The translations under genes and the position numbers were made by a program. Below are positions 22,693 to 32,400 of a stretch of 40,785 nt of DNA, piece by piece (positions within the stretch are counted from its first letter, which is position 1; every line of letters starts with the position of its first letter). This DNA comes from a virus. The stretch spans positions 1-40,785 of IMG/VR virus record IMGVR_UViG_3300027822_000007; one strand, written 5' to 3'. Under the pieces are notes generated by a model, which worked only from the letters and a program-made list of their open reading frames with translations, did not search any database and had not been told where the DNA came from.

Positions 22693-24062
22693 TGAAGCGC
22701 CACACTGTATTTGGCCCACCTGGGACAGGAAAAACAACAAGATTAATGGAAATGCTTGAGGAGCGAATAGCTATATTACACGCAAGCAATATAGCCTTTT
22801 GCTCATTTACAAAGCAAGGAACAAATGAAGGCGCAGGAAGAGCAAAGAAGCGTTTTAAATTAAGCGATTTTGACCTACGATTTTTTAGAACGCTTCATTC
22901 TCTTTGCTTTAGAGAATTAGGAGCTAACAGGGCTGACATGATATCCAGAAGACACTACTTGTTGTTTTCAAAACAAACAGGTATCAACTTCTCTGGCTTT
23001 TACAACTCTGACTTCTCGTCAACTAATGATGTGTACTTACATTTATTGTCAATGGAGAATCACAATGAGGCTTGTGCTAATTTGATGTTCAAGCAAATAA
23101 ACAAAAAGAAATATGAGTATGTTAAATATCAATATAAAGAATTGAAGAAACAACTTGGAATAATGGATTTTGATGACCTGCTTCTTGACTATCTTAAAAA
23201 GGGTAGACCATTGCCTGTAAAGTGTGCTTTGATTGATGAAGCACAGGATTTAACTCCGCTTCAATGGAGAGTTGCAATGAAGATGTTTTCAGCAACAGAC
23301 GAAATAATCATTGCCGGTGACGACGATCAGGCTGTTTACGAATGGTCAGGCGCCGATGTAAATATCTTTTTAAACTTTTCAAAATCACAGACTGTACTTT
23401 CAAAAAGTTATCGCTTGCCAAAGACTGCGTTGAACTTTTCTGCTAAGATAGCAAAAGAGATCTTTACTCGAAAGGACAAGTACTTCATATCAAATGGAAG
23501 ACAAGGAAAATTGTCAACAGCCAGGTCTCTTGATAAAGTTAGATTAAAGGGAGGTGAACTTGTTTTAGCAAGAACAAACAAGATACTGCAAGAAATGACA
23601 ACAGCAATGTTAGAGAAAGGACTGCCGTACAAGCTTAAAGGTAAGCTCAGCTGGGACAGACAAATTGTCAGTGCAATAAAACTTCACAGACGATATATTG
23701 CTGGAAAGATTCCAGAAGAGCTGTTAAATCCAGTCAGGCATTTATTTGAACATATTTCAATAAAATCACCTTGGATGGCTTCAATAAAATTGCCTACTCA
23801 TGAAAAGCAATACTACGGAAATTTAATCGACAATATTGACAAAGAACCTGTTTTGTTTGAAACATTCCATAGTTGTAAAGGTAGTGAAAATAAACACGTG
23901 ATTATCTCCACAGACTTATCGAAGAAAGTTTACGACAATTTTGCAGAATCGAGAGATGCTGAATTAAGATGTCTGTACGTTGCATCAACAAGGACACAAG
24001 ATAGAATGACTATTCTTAAACCGTCAGGTAAATTATATTATCCGACAAAATATATAAATTAA
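22692..24062 (+). CDS. UvrD/Rep-like superfamily 1 DNA helicase
   Basis: 456 residues, ATG overlapping the primase stop by one base (TGATG). Motif I GPPGTGKTT (about 8-16), motif II ALIDEAQDLTPLQW, motif III GDDDQAVYEWSGA, motif IV-like SKSYRLPK, motif V FHSCKGSENKHVIIS and motif VI LYVASTRTQDRM are all intact. At 456 residues it is a minimal UvrD-type enzyme without the large 1B/2B domains. It is the likely replicative or recombination helicase of the phage, cotranslated with the primase. Confidence 0.93.
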   Translation: MKRHTVFGPPGTGKTTRLMEMLEERIAILHASNIAFCSFTKQGTNEGAGRAKKRFKLSDFDLRFFRTLHSLCFRELGANRADMISRRHYLLFSKQTGINFSGFYNSDFSSTNDVYLHLLSMENHNEACANLMFKQINKKKYEYVKYQYKELKKQLGIMDFDDLLLDYLKKGRPLPVKCALIDEAQDLTPLQWRVAMKMFSATDEIIIAGDDDQAVYEWSGADVNIFLNFSKSQTVLSKSYRLPKTALNFSAKIAKEIFTRKDKYFISNGRQGKLSTARSLDKVRLKGGELVLARTNKILQEMTTAMLEKGLPYKLKGKLSWDRQIVSAIKLHRRYIAGKIPEELLNPVRHLFEHISIKSPWMASIKLPTHEKQYYGNLIDNIDKEPVLFETFHSCKGSENKHVIISTDLSKKVYDNFAESRDAELRCLYVASTRTQDRMTILKPSGKLYYPTKYIN

Positions 24063-24074
24063 GGAGATTTTAAA

Positions 24075-25295
24075 ATGAATAACCCTGTAGTTAGGAGCAA
24101 TTTTGACTTAATCTATGTAAAACTCATAAGTCTGCTTTTTGATGGTGAGCAATCTACTAATAGAAAAGGAGACACTATACGAGAAGTTTTTGATCAAGCG
24201 TTTACGCTGACAAAACCTTTGGACTGTTTAGCTTTTAGCCGAGAATTCTCAGAAAAATACTTGAAAAACGAACTTCTATTTTATGCTGGAGGCTCAAACA
24301 GTGTTAAAGAAGCTTCTAAGTTAAGTAAATTTTGGGAGAAGTGCTCAGATGATAACTTAACAATAAATAGTAATTACGGTCGTCTGCTTTTTCATTTAAA
24401 GAATTCTCATGGGTTTACTCAATTTGAGCACGCTATAAATTGCTTAAAGAATAATCCAAGGAGCAAAAAGGCGGTTATGACATTGTACAATAACGAGAAT
24501 GCTTATATCAGTAACGATAATCCATGCACTATGTACATTCGTCTAAGAATAGATAAAGCTTGGAAGCTTCACGCAACTGTGTGTATGCGATCAAGCGACA
24601 TCTACTATGGTCTTCCATATGATGTTCCGTTTTTTATATTCGTTCAATGGTGCGCATTACAGGTATTAGTAACAGAATATGATCAATTGGAATTGGGCAC
24701 CTACACACATATGGCGAATTCTTTGCATTTCTATGAAAGCAAAATAGCGCCATTAAGCAGAGCGCTTCTTGAAGGCGCACGGATTATTCAAAAACATGAA
24801 CAAGAATGGCTCTTAAACACTTATAACAAAGCAAGAGATAAATTGGTTGAAGAGAGGGTTCCGTGCTTTGAAAAATTGCATTTTATGAAACTTGCATGGG
24901 AAGCGTCGCATAACAGCAAATGCTTAAAAAAGAAAGTAGGCGCTTGCTTAACAATTACAAGAAACGGAAATGAGCGCTTAGTTAACGCTTACCATGGTGG
25001 CGCTGAAAAAGAGTGTAAAACATGTGCCAGAGAAGATGACAATGATCCATTTTTTGGTGACGAATGTCCATCGATTCATGCAGAGATGCGCTGTATATTC
25101 AGAGCCTTAAAAGCTGGAGTACAACGCAGAGGATCTGAGGACTATTTTACACTGTACACTACACATGGCCCATGTGATGCTTGTTTAAAATTAGCTGATT
25201 ATGCTGGCGTAAAGTATACATTCTACGATAAACCGTACAAAACGAACTATAATCATTGGCCAAACATTACTATCCGACAACTACATTGTAAATAA
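24075..25295 (+). CDS. Fusion: thymidylate synthase-fold (dCMP hydroxymethylase-like) + dCMP deaminase
   Basis: 406 residues after AAGGAGATTTTAAA. Residues about 30-245 have the synthase fold: NPRSKKAVMTLYN (phosphate site), NDNPCTMYIRLRI with nucleophile C151, MRSSDIYYGLPYDVPFF (171-187) and LGTYTHMANSLHFYE (207-221). In true thymidylate synthases the third motif reads RSxDxxLGLPFN; here the Asn that recognises uracil is D183, the change known in T4-type dCMP hydroxymethylase. Residues about 265-406 are a dCMP deaminase: KKVGACL, H335-A-E337, and P366-C-D-A-C370 for zinc. One chain thus combines C5-modification and deamination of dCMP-type nucleotides. Product (dTMP, 5-hydroxymethyl-dCMP or -dUMP) is not fixed by sequence. 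Confidence 0.85.
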   Translation: MNNPVVRSNFDLIYVKLISLLFDGEQSTNRKGDTIREVFDQAFTLTKPLDCLAFSREFSEKYLKNELLFYAGGSNSVKEASKLSKFWEKCSDDNLTINSNYGRLLFHLKNSHGFTQFEHAINCLKNNPRSKKAVMTLYNNENAYISNDNPCTMYIRLRIDKAWKLHATVCMRSSDIYYGLPYDVPFFIFVQWCALQVLVTEYDQLELGTYTHMANSLHFYESKIAPLSRALLEGARIIQKHEQEWLLNTYNKARDKLVEERVPCFEKLHFMKLAWEASHNSKCLKKKVGACLTITRNGNERLVNAYHGGAEKECKTCAREDDNDPFFGDECPSIHAEMRCIFRALKAGVQRRGSEDYFTLYTTHGPCDACLKLADYAGVKYTFYDKPYKTNYNHWPNITIRQLHCK

Positions 25296-25307
25296 GGACG
25301 TAACAAT

Positions 25308-27122
25308 ATGCTTACAGATAATGAACTAAGCGCGCTTATCTCTGCTGACACTATAGCAGTTGATTTAGAGACAAAAGATCCTGAATTACGTGAGAAAGGT
25401 CCAGGTACACATCGTGGTGAAGGTTACATTTGCGGCATGTCAGTTGCACGGGACGGATTAAGTGCGTATATCCCTTGGAGGCACCCTGATGTAACTGCGG
25501 AGTGTGCTAATAGAAACATTCTCATTGCTAAGGACATTTTGAAAGCGAACAATGCCAAGATTGGCGCTAATATAATGTACGATCTTGAATGGCTCGCACA
25601 TGAGAATTTTAAAGTTAATGGAGTGATCGAGGACGTTCAATACGCTGAACCGTTATTAAATGAGTACAAGCGGAAGTATAACTTGAACGCTATTGCAAGA
25701 GGGTACGGACTACGTGAAAAGGCGACAAGTGTTCTTGAAGACTACAATAGTATGATGGGTTGGAAAGAAAAGGCTATCCAGAATATTTGGAGAATGCCTT
25801 CGAGAATTGCAGGTGACTATGCAAAAATTGACGCAGAGCTTCCATTAGAGATATTTAAAAAGCAAAAGACTGCGCTTGAATCACAAAATTTATGGGAACT
25901 ATACAGAATGGAAATGGATCTGATACCGCTCTTATTAAAGATGAGAAAACAAGGTGTCAGGCTTGACATGGAACAATTAAATAGGACAACAATAAAAGTT
26001 ACAGATCAACATTTTAAATTAAAGGAGAAAATCTATTCATGGGCGGGTAAGGAATTCAACATCGGTTCCTCGCAGCAGCTTGCTAAGATTTTTGACGTTA
26101 AAAATATTGCCTACCCCAGAAATGCCCCAACGCTCAAAATGGCCGAAAAGGGACTCAGGGGCAACGCAAACCTGGACAAAATGGCGCTTTCCAGGATCGC
26201 AAAAATTGAGCCTATTTGCAAGACGATATTGGACTATAGGCATTACGACACGCTTATAAATATGTTCCTGTATCCGTATTTAAAATTTGCTGTTGATGAT
26301 AGATTATATTGTTCCTTTCATCCACTACGAACAGACGAGTACGGAACAGTGTCTGGAAGATTTTCTGCATCAAAGCCAAACCTTCAACAAGTACCAGCAA
26401 TGTCTGAAGATTCTGATGATGAAAATATAAAAGGACAAATAATTCGATCGTTGTTCATTCCAGAAGAAGGACACTTATGGGCAAAACTTGATTACTCACA
26501 AGTTGAGTATAGGATACTTGCGCATTATGCAACTGGACGAGGGGCAAGAGAATTACGTGAGAAGTATAACAATGATCCTACAACGGACTTCCATAAACAT
26601 ATACAGGATTCAACAGGATTTGCTCGTAGAACATCAAAACGCCTTAATTTTGGAGGCGTATACGGTATGGGAGTGAAGACAGCCTGCAATCTCTTTGAGT
26701 GGACTCAGGATGAAGGAAATAACTTTATGACAACATATCACACAAACGCCCCTTACGTGAAAGCAACAAGAAGCGCAGTATCTAAAACTTGTTCAAGACG
26801 TGGATACATATTTACAATCCTTGGAAGAAAGGCAAGGGCTCATTCCAGTAGAAAACTTCACAGCATGTTCAATCGCTTAATGCAAGGTGGTGCAGCAGAC
26901 ATAATGAAAAAAGCTATGGTAGACAGTTGGAAGGCAGGTGTATTTGAAGTTCTTGATCCGCATATAACGGTTCATGACGAATTAGACGTATCTTTTGAAG
27001 ATACAAAAATAGAGAAGGAGGCGCTTGAAGAATTAAAAAATATAATGGAAAATTGTGTAAAGCTTGATGTGCCAGTGCTTGTTGATTGTCATACTGGAAA
27101 GAATTGGGCTGAGGCCGATTGA
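25308..27122 (+). CDS. Family A DNA polymerase with 3'-5' exonuclease
   Basis: 604 residues after AAGGACGTAACAAT. Exonuclease: AVDLET (D19, E21), ANIMYDLEWL and a Y-x3-D (DYAKID) motif. Polymerase: motif A LDYSQVEYR, motif B RRTSKRLNFGGVYG (Phe at the position that disfavours dideoxynucleotides), motif C VHDELD. At 604 residues it resembles the Klenow part only, with no 5'-3' exonuclease domain. It is the replicative polymerase, in the same operon as primase, helicase, ligase and nucleotide synthesis. Confidence 0.96.
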   Translation: MLTDNELSALISADTIAVDLETKDPELREKGPGTHRGEGYICGMSVARDGLSAYIPWRHPDVTAECANRNILIAKDILKANNAKIGANIMYDLEWLAHENFKVNGVIEDVQYAEPLLNEYKRKYNLNAIARGYGLREKATSVLEDYNSMMGWKEKAIQNIWRMPSRIAGDYAKIDAELPLEIFKKQKTALESQNLWELYRMEMDLIPLLLKMRKQGVRLDMEQLNRTTIKVTDQHFKLKEKIYSWAGKEFNIGSSQQLAKIFDVKNIAYPRNAPTLKMAEKGLRGNANLDKMALSRIAKIEPICKTILDYRHYDTLINMFLYPYLKFAVDDRLYCSFHPLRTDEYGTVSGRFSASKPNLQQVPAMSEDSDDENIKGQIIRSLFIPEEGHLWAKLDYSQVEYRILAHYATGRGARELREKYNNDPTTDFHKHIQDSTGFARRTSKRLNFGGVYGMGVKTACNLFEWTQDEGNNFMTTYHTNAPYVKATRSAVSKTCSRRGYIFTILGRKARAHSSRKLHSMFNRLMQGGAADIMKKAMVDSWKAGVFEVLDPHITVHDELDVSFEDTKIEKEALEELKNIMENCVKLDVPVLVDCHTGKNWAEAD

Positions 27123-27123
27123 T

Positions 27124-27300
27124 ATGGCTATTAACGTACACGAGAATGAAAAATCTGCTGGAAAAAGCATAGAATGTGTTTGTCCAAGATGTAAAAAGAA
27201 ACATACTAAATTTTTATTTTATACAGGTCGTCTTCCAGCTAGATTTCATTGTGAATCTTGCTTAAAGATAATAGAGAAGATAGACGCTAAATACGCTTAA
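27124..27300 (+). CDS. Small zinc-ribbon protein
   Basis: ATG at 27124, one base after the polymerase stop. 58 residues: CPRCKKKH (about 19-26) and FHCESC (about 42-47) make a two-knuckle zinc ribbon. Such small ribbons often bind nucleic acid or polymerase. No ribosome site stronger than GAGG, so translation is likely coupled to the polymerase gene. Confidence 0.7.
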   Translation: MAINVHENEKSAGKSIECVCPRCKKKHTKFLFYTGRLPARFHCESCLKIIEKIDAKYA

Positions 27301-27311
27301 AGGAGAATAAA

Positions 27312-27737
27312 ATGGAAGAAGAAAAATTCGACAAAATTGTTGCAATACGGTTACATAAGATAGAAGAACTTTTACTGCGCAAGTCTAAAGAGTACGCATT
27401 TAACGGCGACAGGCTCTGGAATTTTAAACAAGCAGCAAGATTCACTGGACAATCTCAACAAAAAGCTCTTTGGGGAATTGCAGCAAAACACTTTGCATCA
27501 GTCGATGATCTTGTAAATAAGCGACTGGCGCCAAGAAGAGAGATGATTGACGAAAAGATAGGCGATTTGATTAACTATCTTATAATCTTAGAAGCAGTTT
27601 TTATTGAGGAGAATAATCATGGACCTATGGATACTGATCGATCGGATAATAGCAATACTCGAACAGCTACTGAAGTAACAAGCGCTGCCGATACGGCAAT
27701 AGAAAAAATAAGCGATATTTTTAGCAGGATGGAGTGA
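27312..27737 (+). CDS. Conserved phage protein, DUF1599/nucleotide-modification-associated-like helical family
   Basis: 141 residues after AAAGGAGAATAAA. KSKEYAFNGDRLWNFKQAARFTGQSQQKALWGIAAKHFASVDDLVNK...EKIGDLINYLIILEAVF (about 24-100) is a recurrent all-helical phage pattern that resembles proteins annotated as nucleotide-modification-associated or DUF1599; the assignment to that family is uncertain. The last 40 residues are low-complexity and polar. If the family link holds, it would fit with the dCMP-modifying fusion upstream. Confidence 0.65.
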   Translation: MEEEKFDKIVAIRLHKIEELLLRKSKEYAFNGDRLWNFKQAARFTGQSQQKALWGIAAKHFASVDDLVNKRLAPRREMIDEKIGDLINYLIILEAVFIEENNHGPMDTDRSDNSNTRTATEVTSAADTAIEKISDIFSRME

Positions 27738-27739
27738 AC

Positions 27740-27823
27740 ATGAATTGGATGGAATGGACGGTAGTATTGTTTATTGTCTGGATAGTTGCTCAATGCGTTG
27801 GCTACTGTTTAGGAAAAGATTAA
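27740..27823 (+). CDS. Putative 27-residue membrane peptide
   Basis: ATG at 27740, two bases after the preceding stop, behind AGGATGGAGTGAAC. MNWMEWTVVLFIVWIVAQCV plus GYCLGKD is one hydrophobic helix with a charged end. It is the last plus-strand gene before the convergent terminator. Such mini-proteins are common at operon ends in phages; coding is supported by ribosome site and composition only. Confidence 0.5.
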   Translation: MNWMEWTVVLFIVWIVAQCVGYCLGKD

Positions 27824-27831
27824 AATAAAGA

Positions 27832-27854
27832 GCAGTGTTAAGCATCAACACTGC
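27832..27854. terminator. Hairpin between convergent operons
   Basis: GCAGTGTT (27832-27839) pairs perfectly with AACACTGC (27847-27854), loop AAGCATC. T-rich sequence follows on the minus strand (TCTTTATTTTAAT) and A/T-rich on the plus strand, so it can stop both the early operon and the late lysis transcript. Confidence 0.7.
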
Positions 27855-27866
27855 CCTAATTAATTA

Positions 27867-28322
27867 TTAATTAGACTTATTCCCTCCAAATTTTGACAAT
27901 GCTCCACCAACAATAGAACTCATATGCGGTGCTGCAAAATAGAAAGCCAGCACTAACATCATTGCGCCATTCATTCTTTCAGCGTACCCACCAATTACAG
28001 TTGCAGAATCCATATAATTCTCAGGATTTGAAACCCAAACAGACGCAACAGATAATATCATCATTGTAACATATTGAGTAACCCACACAATTGTAACAAT
28101 TAAAGCTATTATTCTTCGTGCCAAATTTTGACCGCTTGTAGCTTTCATCCAATCTATAACCATTGCCCTGGCTTCTGAAGCAGCTTTAGCTTTATCCTCA
28201 GCTTTCTCCTCATTAGTGTATACCAATTTATCGAGAGCATTGGAAGCATGATCCACCACATTACTGATTGCTTTGTCAGTACCAAATAATTTACCAACCG
28301 TTGTTGCTATTGCACCAAACAT
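27867..28322 (-). CDS. Holin (three-helix, GTA/3TM-like type)
   Basis: 151 residues after TAGGAGAGAAGTAT. A basic-acidic helical N-terminus (about 1-75), WMKATSGQNLARR just before hydrophobic helices ARRIIALIVTIVWVTQYVTMMILSVASVWV (about 69-97) and NGAMMLVLAFYFAAPHM (about 118-134). This arrangement fits the 3TM holin family (holin of gene-transfer-agent type). It is last in the late operon, next to the endolysin, as expected of the protein that times membrane permeabilisation. Confidence 0.8.
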   Translation of the reverse strand: MFGAIATTVGKLFGTDKAISNVVDHASNALDKLVYTNEEKAEDKAKAASEARAMVIDWMKATSGQNLARRIIALIVTIVWVTQYVTMMILSVASVWVSNPENYMDSATVIGGYAERMNGAMMLVLAFYFAAPHMSSIVGGALSKFGGNKSN

Positions 28323-28333
28323 ATACTTCTCTC

Positions 28334-28711
28334 CTACTTATTGATTTGAAAATGTACGTGATCAGTCATTTTAGGCAGCGCATGGTATTCCGACACAGCT
28401 TGAGCAATTCCAATAACTTCTCCTTGATGAACGTACTTTCCTATTTTTAAGTAATCCGGCTCGAAATAAAACAGTCTTCCGTTTGATTTTTTAGTTGCCC
28501 ATTTAATTCCGCTCATCTTTTGGCCATTTTGTTCTTTATCTCCGTATGGCTTTGCTTCTCTATCAATTTTCATATCGAATGGAGCAACGATTGCTTGAAA
28601 TTGAACACAGATATAATCTACACCATTGTGCACCCGGTCCCCTCTTCTTGATCCGTATTCACCTGAGCCCTCTGAGTCGGATCTAATTCCTTTTCCTGTT
28701 GGACTTATCAT
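28334..28711 (-). CDS. Endolysin, M23-family metallopeptidase
   Basis: Start ATG 28711 is chosen because it has AAAGGAGG five bases upstream and overlaps the previous stop as ATGA; the longer frame from 28747 has no ribosome site. 125 residues. RVHNGVDY supplies H28 and D32, and TDHVHFQ supplies H118 and H120, the zinc ligands and catalytic His of M23 (lysostaphin-type) peptidases. No signal peptide, so it needs the holin to reach the wall. It cuts peptide cross-links of peptidoglycan. Confidence 0.88.
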   Translation of the reverse strand: MISPTGKGIRSDSEGSGEYGSRRGDRVHNGVDYICVQFQAIVAPFDMKIDREAKPYGDKEQNGQKMSGIKWATKKSNGRLFYFEPDYLKIGKYVHQGEVIGIAQAVSEYHALPKMTDHVHFQINK

Positions 28712-29106
28712 TGAGCCTCCTTTAAATTTAAATATTGGCTCCGGCATTCTTTTTGATGATCAGATAGCGAATGCAAAAGTTCTTTGTAATCACCACTCAT
28801 ACTTCTTTGTATTTCAGCTAATATTGTTAGTGTTTTTGATATTTCACGTTGTGTTTCAATAAATTCTTTTGGAACATACACAAACGGCCTTCCTGTATCA
28901 TCAGATGCCCTATGAAACTTAGCCAATTCTTTTACAAGAGCGTGCGTTTGTCTTGTACGCTCGATATGCGGTTGAAAGTCTTTTATTGCTTTCGCTATGG
29001 CTTGTACAACTTGCATATTATCCTTTTTCTCTATCCACTTTAAAAGTATTAAAACTAATGCGAACGCAGCGATAACAACTTGAGACCAGAAAGTTACAGA
29101 TTGCAT
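28708..29106 (-). CDS. N-terminally anchored membrane protein of the lysis cassette (possible i-spanin-like)
   Basis: One hydrophobic helix near the N-terminus (FWSQVVIAAFALVLILLKWI) followed by about 105 charged helical residues in coiled-coil style, an inner-membrane anchored layout like Rz-type i-spanins. Start: ATG 29106 (132 residues) or a TTG at 29115, both served by AAAGGA. Its place next to endolysin and holin supports a lysis role, but no o-spanin gene was seen within or beside it, so this call is tentative. Confidence 0.55.
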   Translation of the reverse strand: MQSVTFWSQVVIAAFALVLILLKWIEKKDNMQVVQAIAKAIKDFQPHIERTRQTHALVKELAKFHRASDDTGRPFVYVPKEFIETQREISKTLTILAEIQRSMSGDYKELLHSLSDHQKECRSQYLNLKEAQ

Positions 29107-29120
29107 TTCCAACAATTCCT

Positions 29121-29459
29121 TTAATTTAGTAGATGAACAATCATCTTTTTAAAAATCCACGTGCACTGCTCTTTGAGGGATTCAAAATCTGTGGCGAATG
29201 CCATTCGTGCATCTATAATCGATTTAGCGTCTTGAACGGTAATATTCTTTATACCAGAATTCTCTTGTTCAGTCTTAACAGCTTTAATACGATCTTCTTC
29301 ATAGTTCGCTGCAATATCAGAAATCCATGTTCCAGTGCCGTCTCCATTGTCTTGACATACGTGATTGTCAGGCGGTCTTAGCTCCTGCATCAAAATTCCA
29401 TTATCTGGTTTTTTACCAATATGCTGAATGTTAGAACCAGGGACTCCATATATTTTCAT
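29121..29459 (-). CDS. Small protein after the tailspike (possible fibre chaperone)
   Basis: 112 residues. The ATG shares one base with the tailspike stop (TAATG) and has GGAGG upstream. MKIYGVPGSNIQHIGKKPDNGILMQELRPPDNHVCQDNGDGTGTWISD then a helical C-terminus. Position after the fibre gene suggests a small fibre-assembly or tip protein. I do not recognise a family. Confidence 0.6.
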   Translation of the reverse strand: MKIYGVPGSNIQHIGKKPDNGILMQELRPPDNHVCQDNGDGTGTWISDIAANYEEDRIKAVKTEQENSGIKNITVQDAKSIIDARMAFATDFESLKEQCTWIFKKMIVHLLN

Positions 29460-32400
29460 TAGAACGTCCTCCTTAGTTTAAGTTTATAGAATCCGTCATT
29501 TCCCCAATTAAAATCTCCTGTATCTGTAAAGAATCCATAAGTTCGTGTCCCAACTTGTACTGTTATTTTATTAGGTTCTATTTTGAGTAATGCACCAACT
29601 TCATCCCAAATGCTTGTGTAAGAAGCAAACCAAACTATAGGTTGAATAATATCAGAATCTATAGCACGTTTATGAAATGTCTCTATTGTCACATTATTAA
29701 TTCCAAAAGGATTATCAAATGTAAAAACAGAATTAGTTAACGCTGCAAACCAGGGAATTTCGTACAACTCACCCTTAGCATACGTCTTGATGTCATATAC
29801 ATTCCCAAGGTTATCGAGCATGCATTCACCAATGAATACCGCTGGAGTTACCGCATCTGTTGTAACTTCTTGGATATCATATACTTGTACAACAGCAGTA
29901 ACCCCAGGTTCACAACGCATTCGTATATCAGGATAGAGATGATCAGAATCTATATAATCAAACTCCCCAGGTGAATTTTGTAAATGTAATGCGGTTCTGT
30001 AAGGTAGATAAACACTTCCACCTGATACTGCCATAACATTACCACGAACTCTGTACGATTTTGTAATGTCCCATTCATTAATATTGATCACCCGTTGGCT
30101 TGAAGAACCATCAAATGTTATAATCTGCCCTTCTATGACTGCACCTTCATATCCGGTTAAGTCTGTCCAGGCTCCAAGAATTGATGAGCTATACCCACTG
30201 GCATTATACATCAACGCCTTATCAATATCATAGACAAAGTTATCCTTCACATAAGGCGTGTATCCTCTAATATACTCAGGACGCTCACCACTGAAGTACA
30301 ACAGACCGTCAGACTTCATGTAGATTAACTTCTTGCCTTCGTCACCAGTTACATTCAATGTCTGACTTGCAGCGACTTTTTCAATTATATCAATATTTCC
30401 GTATTCATTAAACCCATTAGCCATTGTAGCAATCGTGGGTTCACTTACTGAACTTGGTAGGATTACATCATTGTCTACTCCTGAATCGGCTTTTGAACCG
30501 AAGACCATAAATTCAAGTGTATTCGTTTGTCCTGCAAAAGATACTACAGAACCTTCCACTGTGTATGTACCAACTACTTCTACCGTAGTATCATTCAATA
30601 CATAATATGTACCGGAACTTAAATTAATAAAGCTCCAGCCACCAACGGCTGAAGATTGTTTAGATATTATAGCCGTTATATTCCCAATCCCTGTATCAAC
30701 AGACATTGCACCAGATCCACCGGCGTACTGAAAGAAGGCACTCACACCAAGTTCGCCACTTACGGTTACATCAGGATCAACAGTGAGATCATCTCCGAAC
30801 CAGCCATAGAAGATGTGCTCTTTAGTATTTTCATTAACTCCTGTGTCTGTACCAAGTATGATTAAAGTATCAGTGGTCTCTGTATCATTCCATGACGTTG
30901 AATCAGTAAGTGCAGTATTTGTTAAATCAAGATACATTCGTTTAGTATAACCAAGTGAAGCTAAATACACTCTCCAACTTATTACTGTATCCAGATTCTT
31001 GAACCATCCCATCCTAAGTTTCTTGCCCATTGGGTGAGTCAGTGTTCGACCAGCAACGCCATCCCCAATATACTTACACATGGCGAACCCGGTAAGTGGA
31101 TTATAGCTCCACGCAAGGCCATCACCTGTGGTTGTCTTGTGAGTTGTGTTGAAGGCTGTGTATTGATTCATGTACGTTAGAGAATTCATACCAGTACTAC
31201 CCCCAAGAGTTACACCCGTAGTAGTAAAACCTTCAATTGCATCAGCATCAACAAATTCTATAGCATCTGTACCAGTAAGAATAGTATTGGTGGCCCCACG
31301 AATTGTATCAGTTACTCTGGTATTTTTAGCAGACTCAACAGCCCTACCGAACACCATTCCACCGTTGTCACCTCCACTGAATGCAGCACCAAGATCAACT
31401 CTATGCCCAGTAGTCTCCGTCCCAATCTTCCGCAAGACCTTAGTCCCAGCCTTAAGTTTATTATCAGGTGCATCTGCTGTCCCACCAACGACTATCACAA
31501 GGTAGTCCAGAGAATGACTTGCAAAGGTTACTTCTGATCCAGACACAGTAACAATAGACTGAGTAGTCTCTGCATCTGTATCATTCAGGATCGTGAAATT
31601 ACCGAAGCCACTTGCCTTATTCAGAATTGCCCAGTCACCAACTGAAGTTGTATCCTTGAAGATAATAGTCTGGATATCAGTGATTCCTGTATCAACTGTC
31701 TGTCCACCTGTAGAGATCCATGAAGCAGTAACTCCACGTTCACCAGACATCCCAACTTCAAGGTCATCGAGGGGATCACCGAACCAACCAAAGAGGAAGT
31801 GTTCATTAGTAGTATTTACACCAGTAGAAGTTCCTAAAGTTATATATGTGTTTGTATGGGCTGCGGGCCACACAGAGGTTGCACTAATTGAAGAACTTGT
31901 TAAATTAAGATTCATCATTCTGGTAGGTTCAAATATATTAGATGTGTACCAATCAAGAGTTCCCGGTAGGCGTTTTATGGCGAACCATAAAGGCTCTTTA
32001 CCCATAGGATGCTGTAGATTAAATGCTGCGCCTGTTCCAATGTACTTACACATGGCAAACCCTGAACTCGGATTGTAATGCCATTCGTTCCCATCAAGGA
32101 CTGTCTTGTGTGTTGTCTGGAAGGCAGCAAGATTTGCATCCGTTAGAACTGTATCTGCGCCATACTGTATACCAGAAGCAGTAAATTGCTGTAACCAATC
32201 AGCGTCATCAGCCATTACATCAGTGGTATTTGTTCTTAGTCTGCTTCTTGCGTTGGTTAAAATAGACGCCTGTACCACTTGATTGCCTCCAGCAGCAGTA
32301 CCTTTAGCAATAACCATCCCACCCCTACTACCAGTCAGCATGTCCATCCCAAGATCATGATAAGCACTCCTGAGATCACCAGTCTTGGTTGCAGCAGTCT

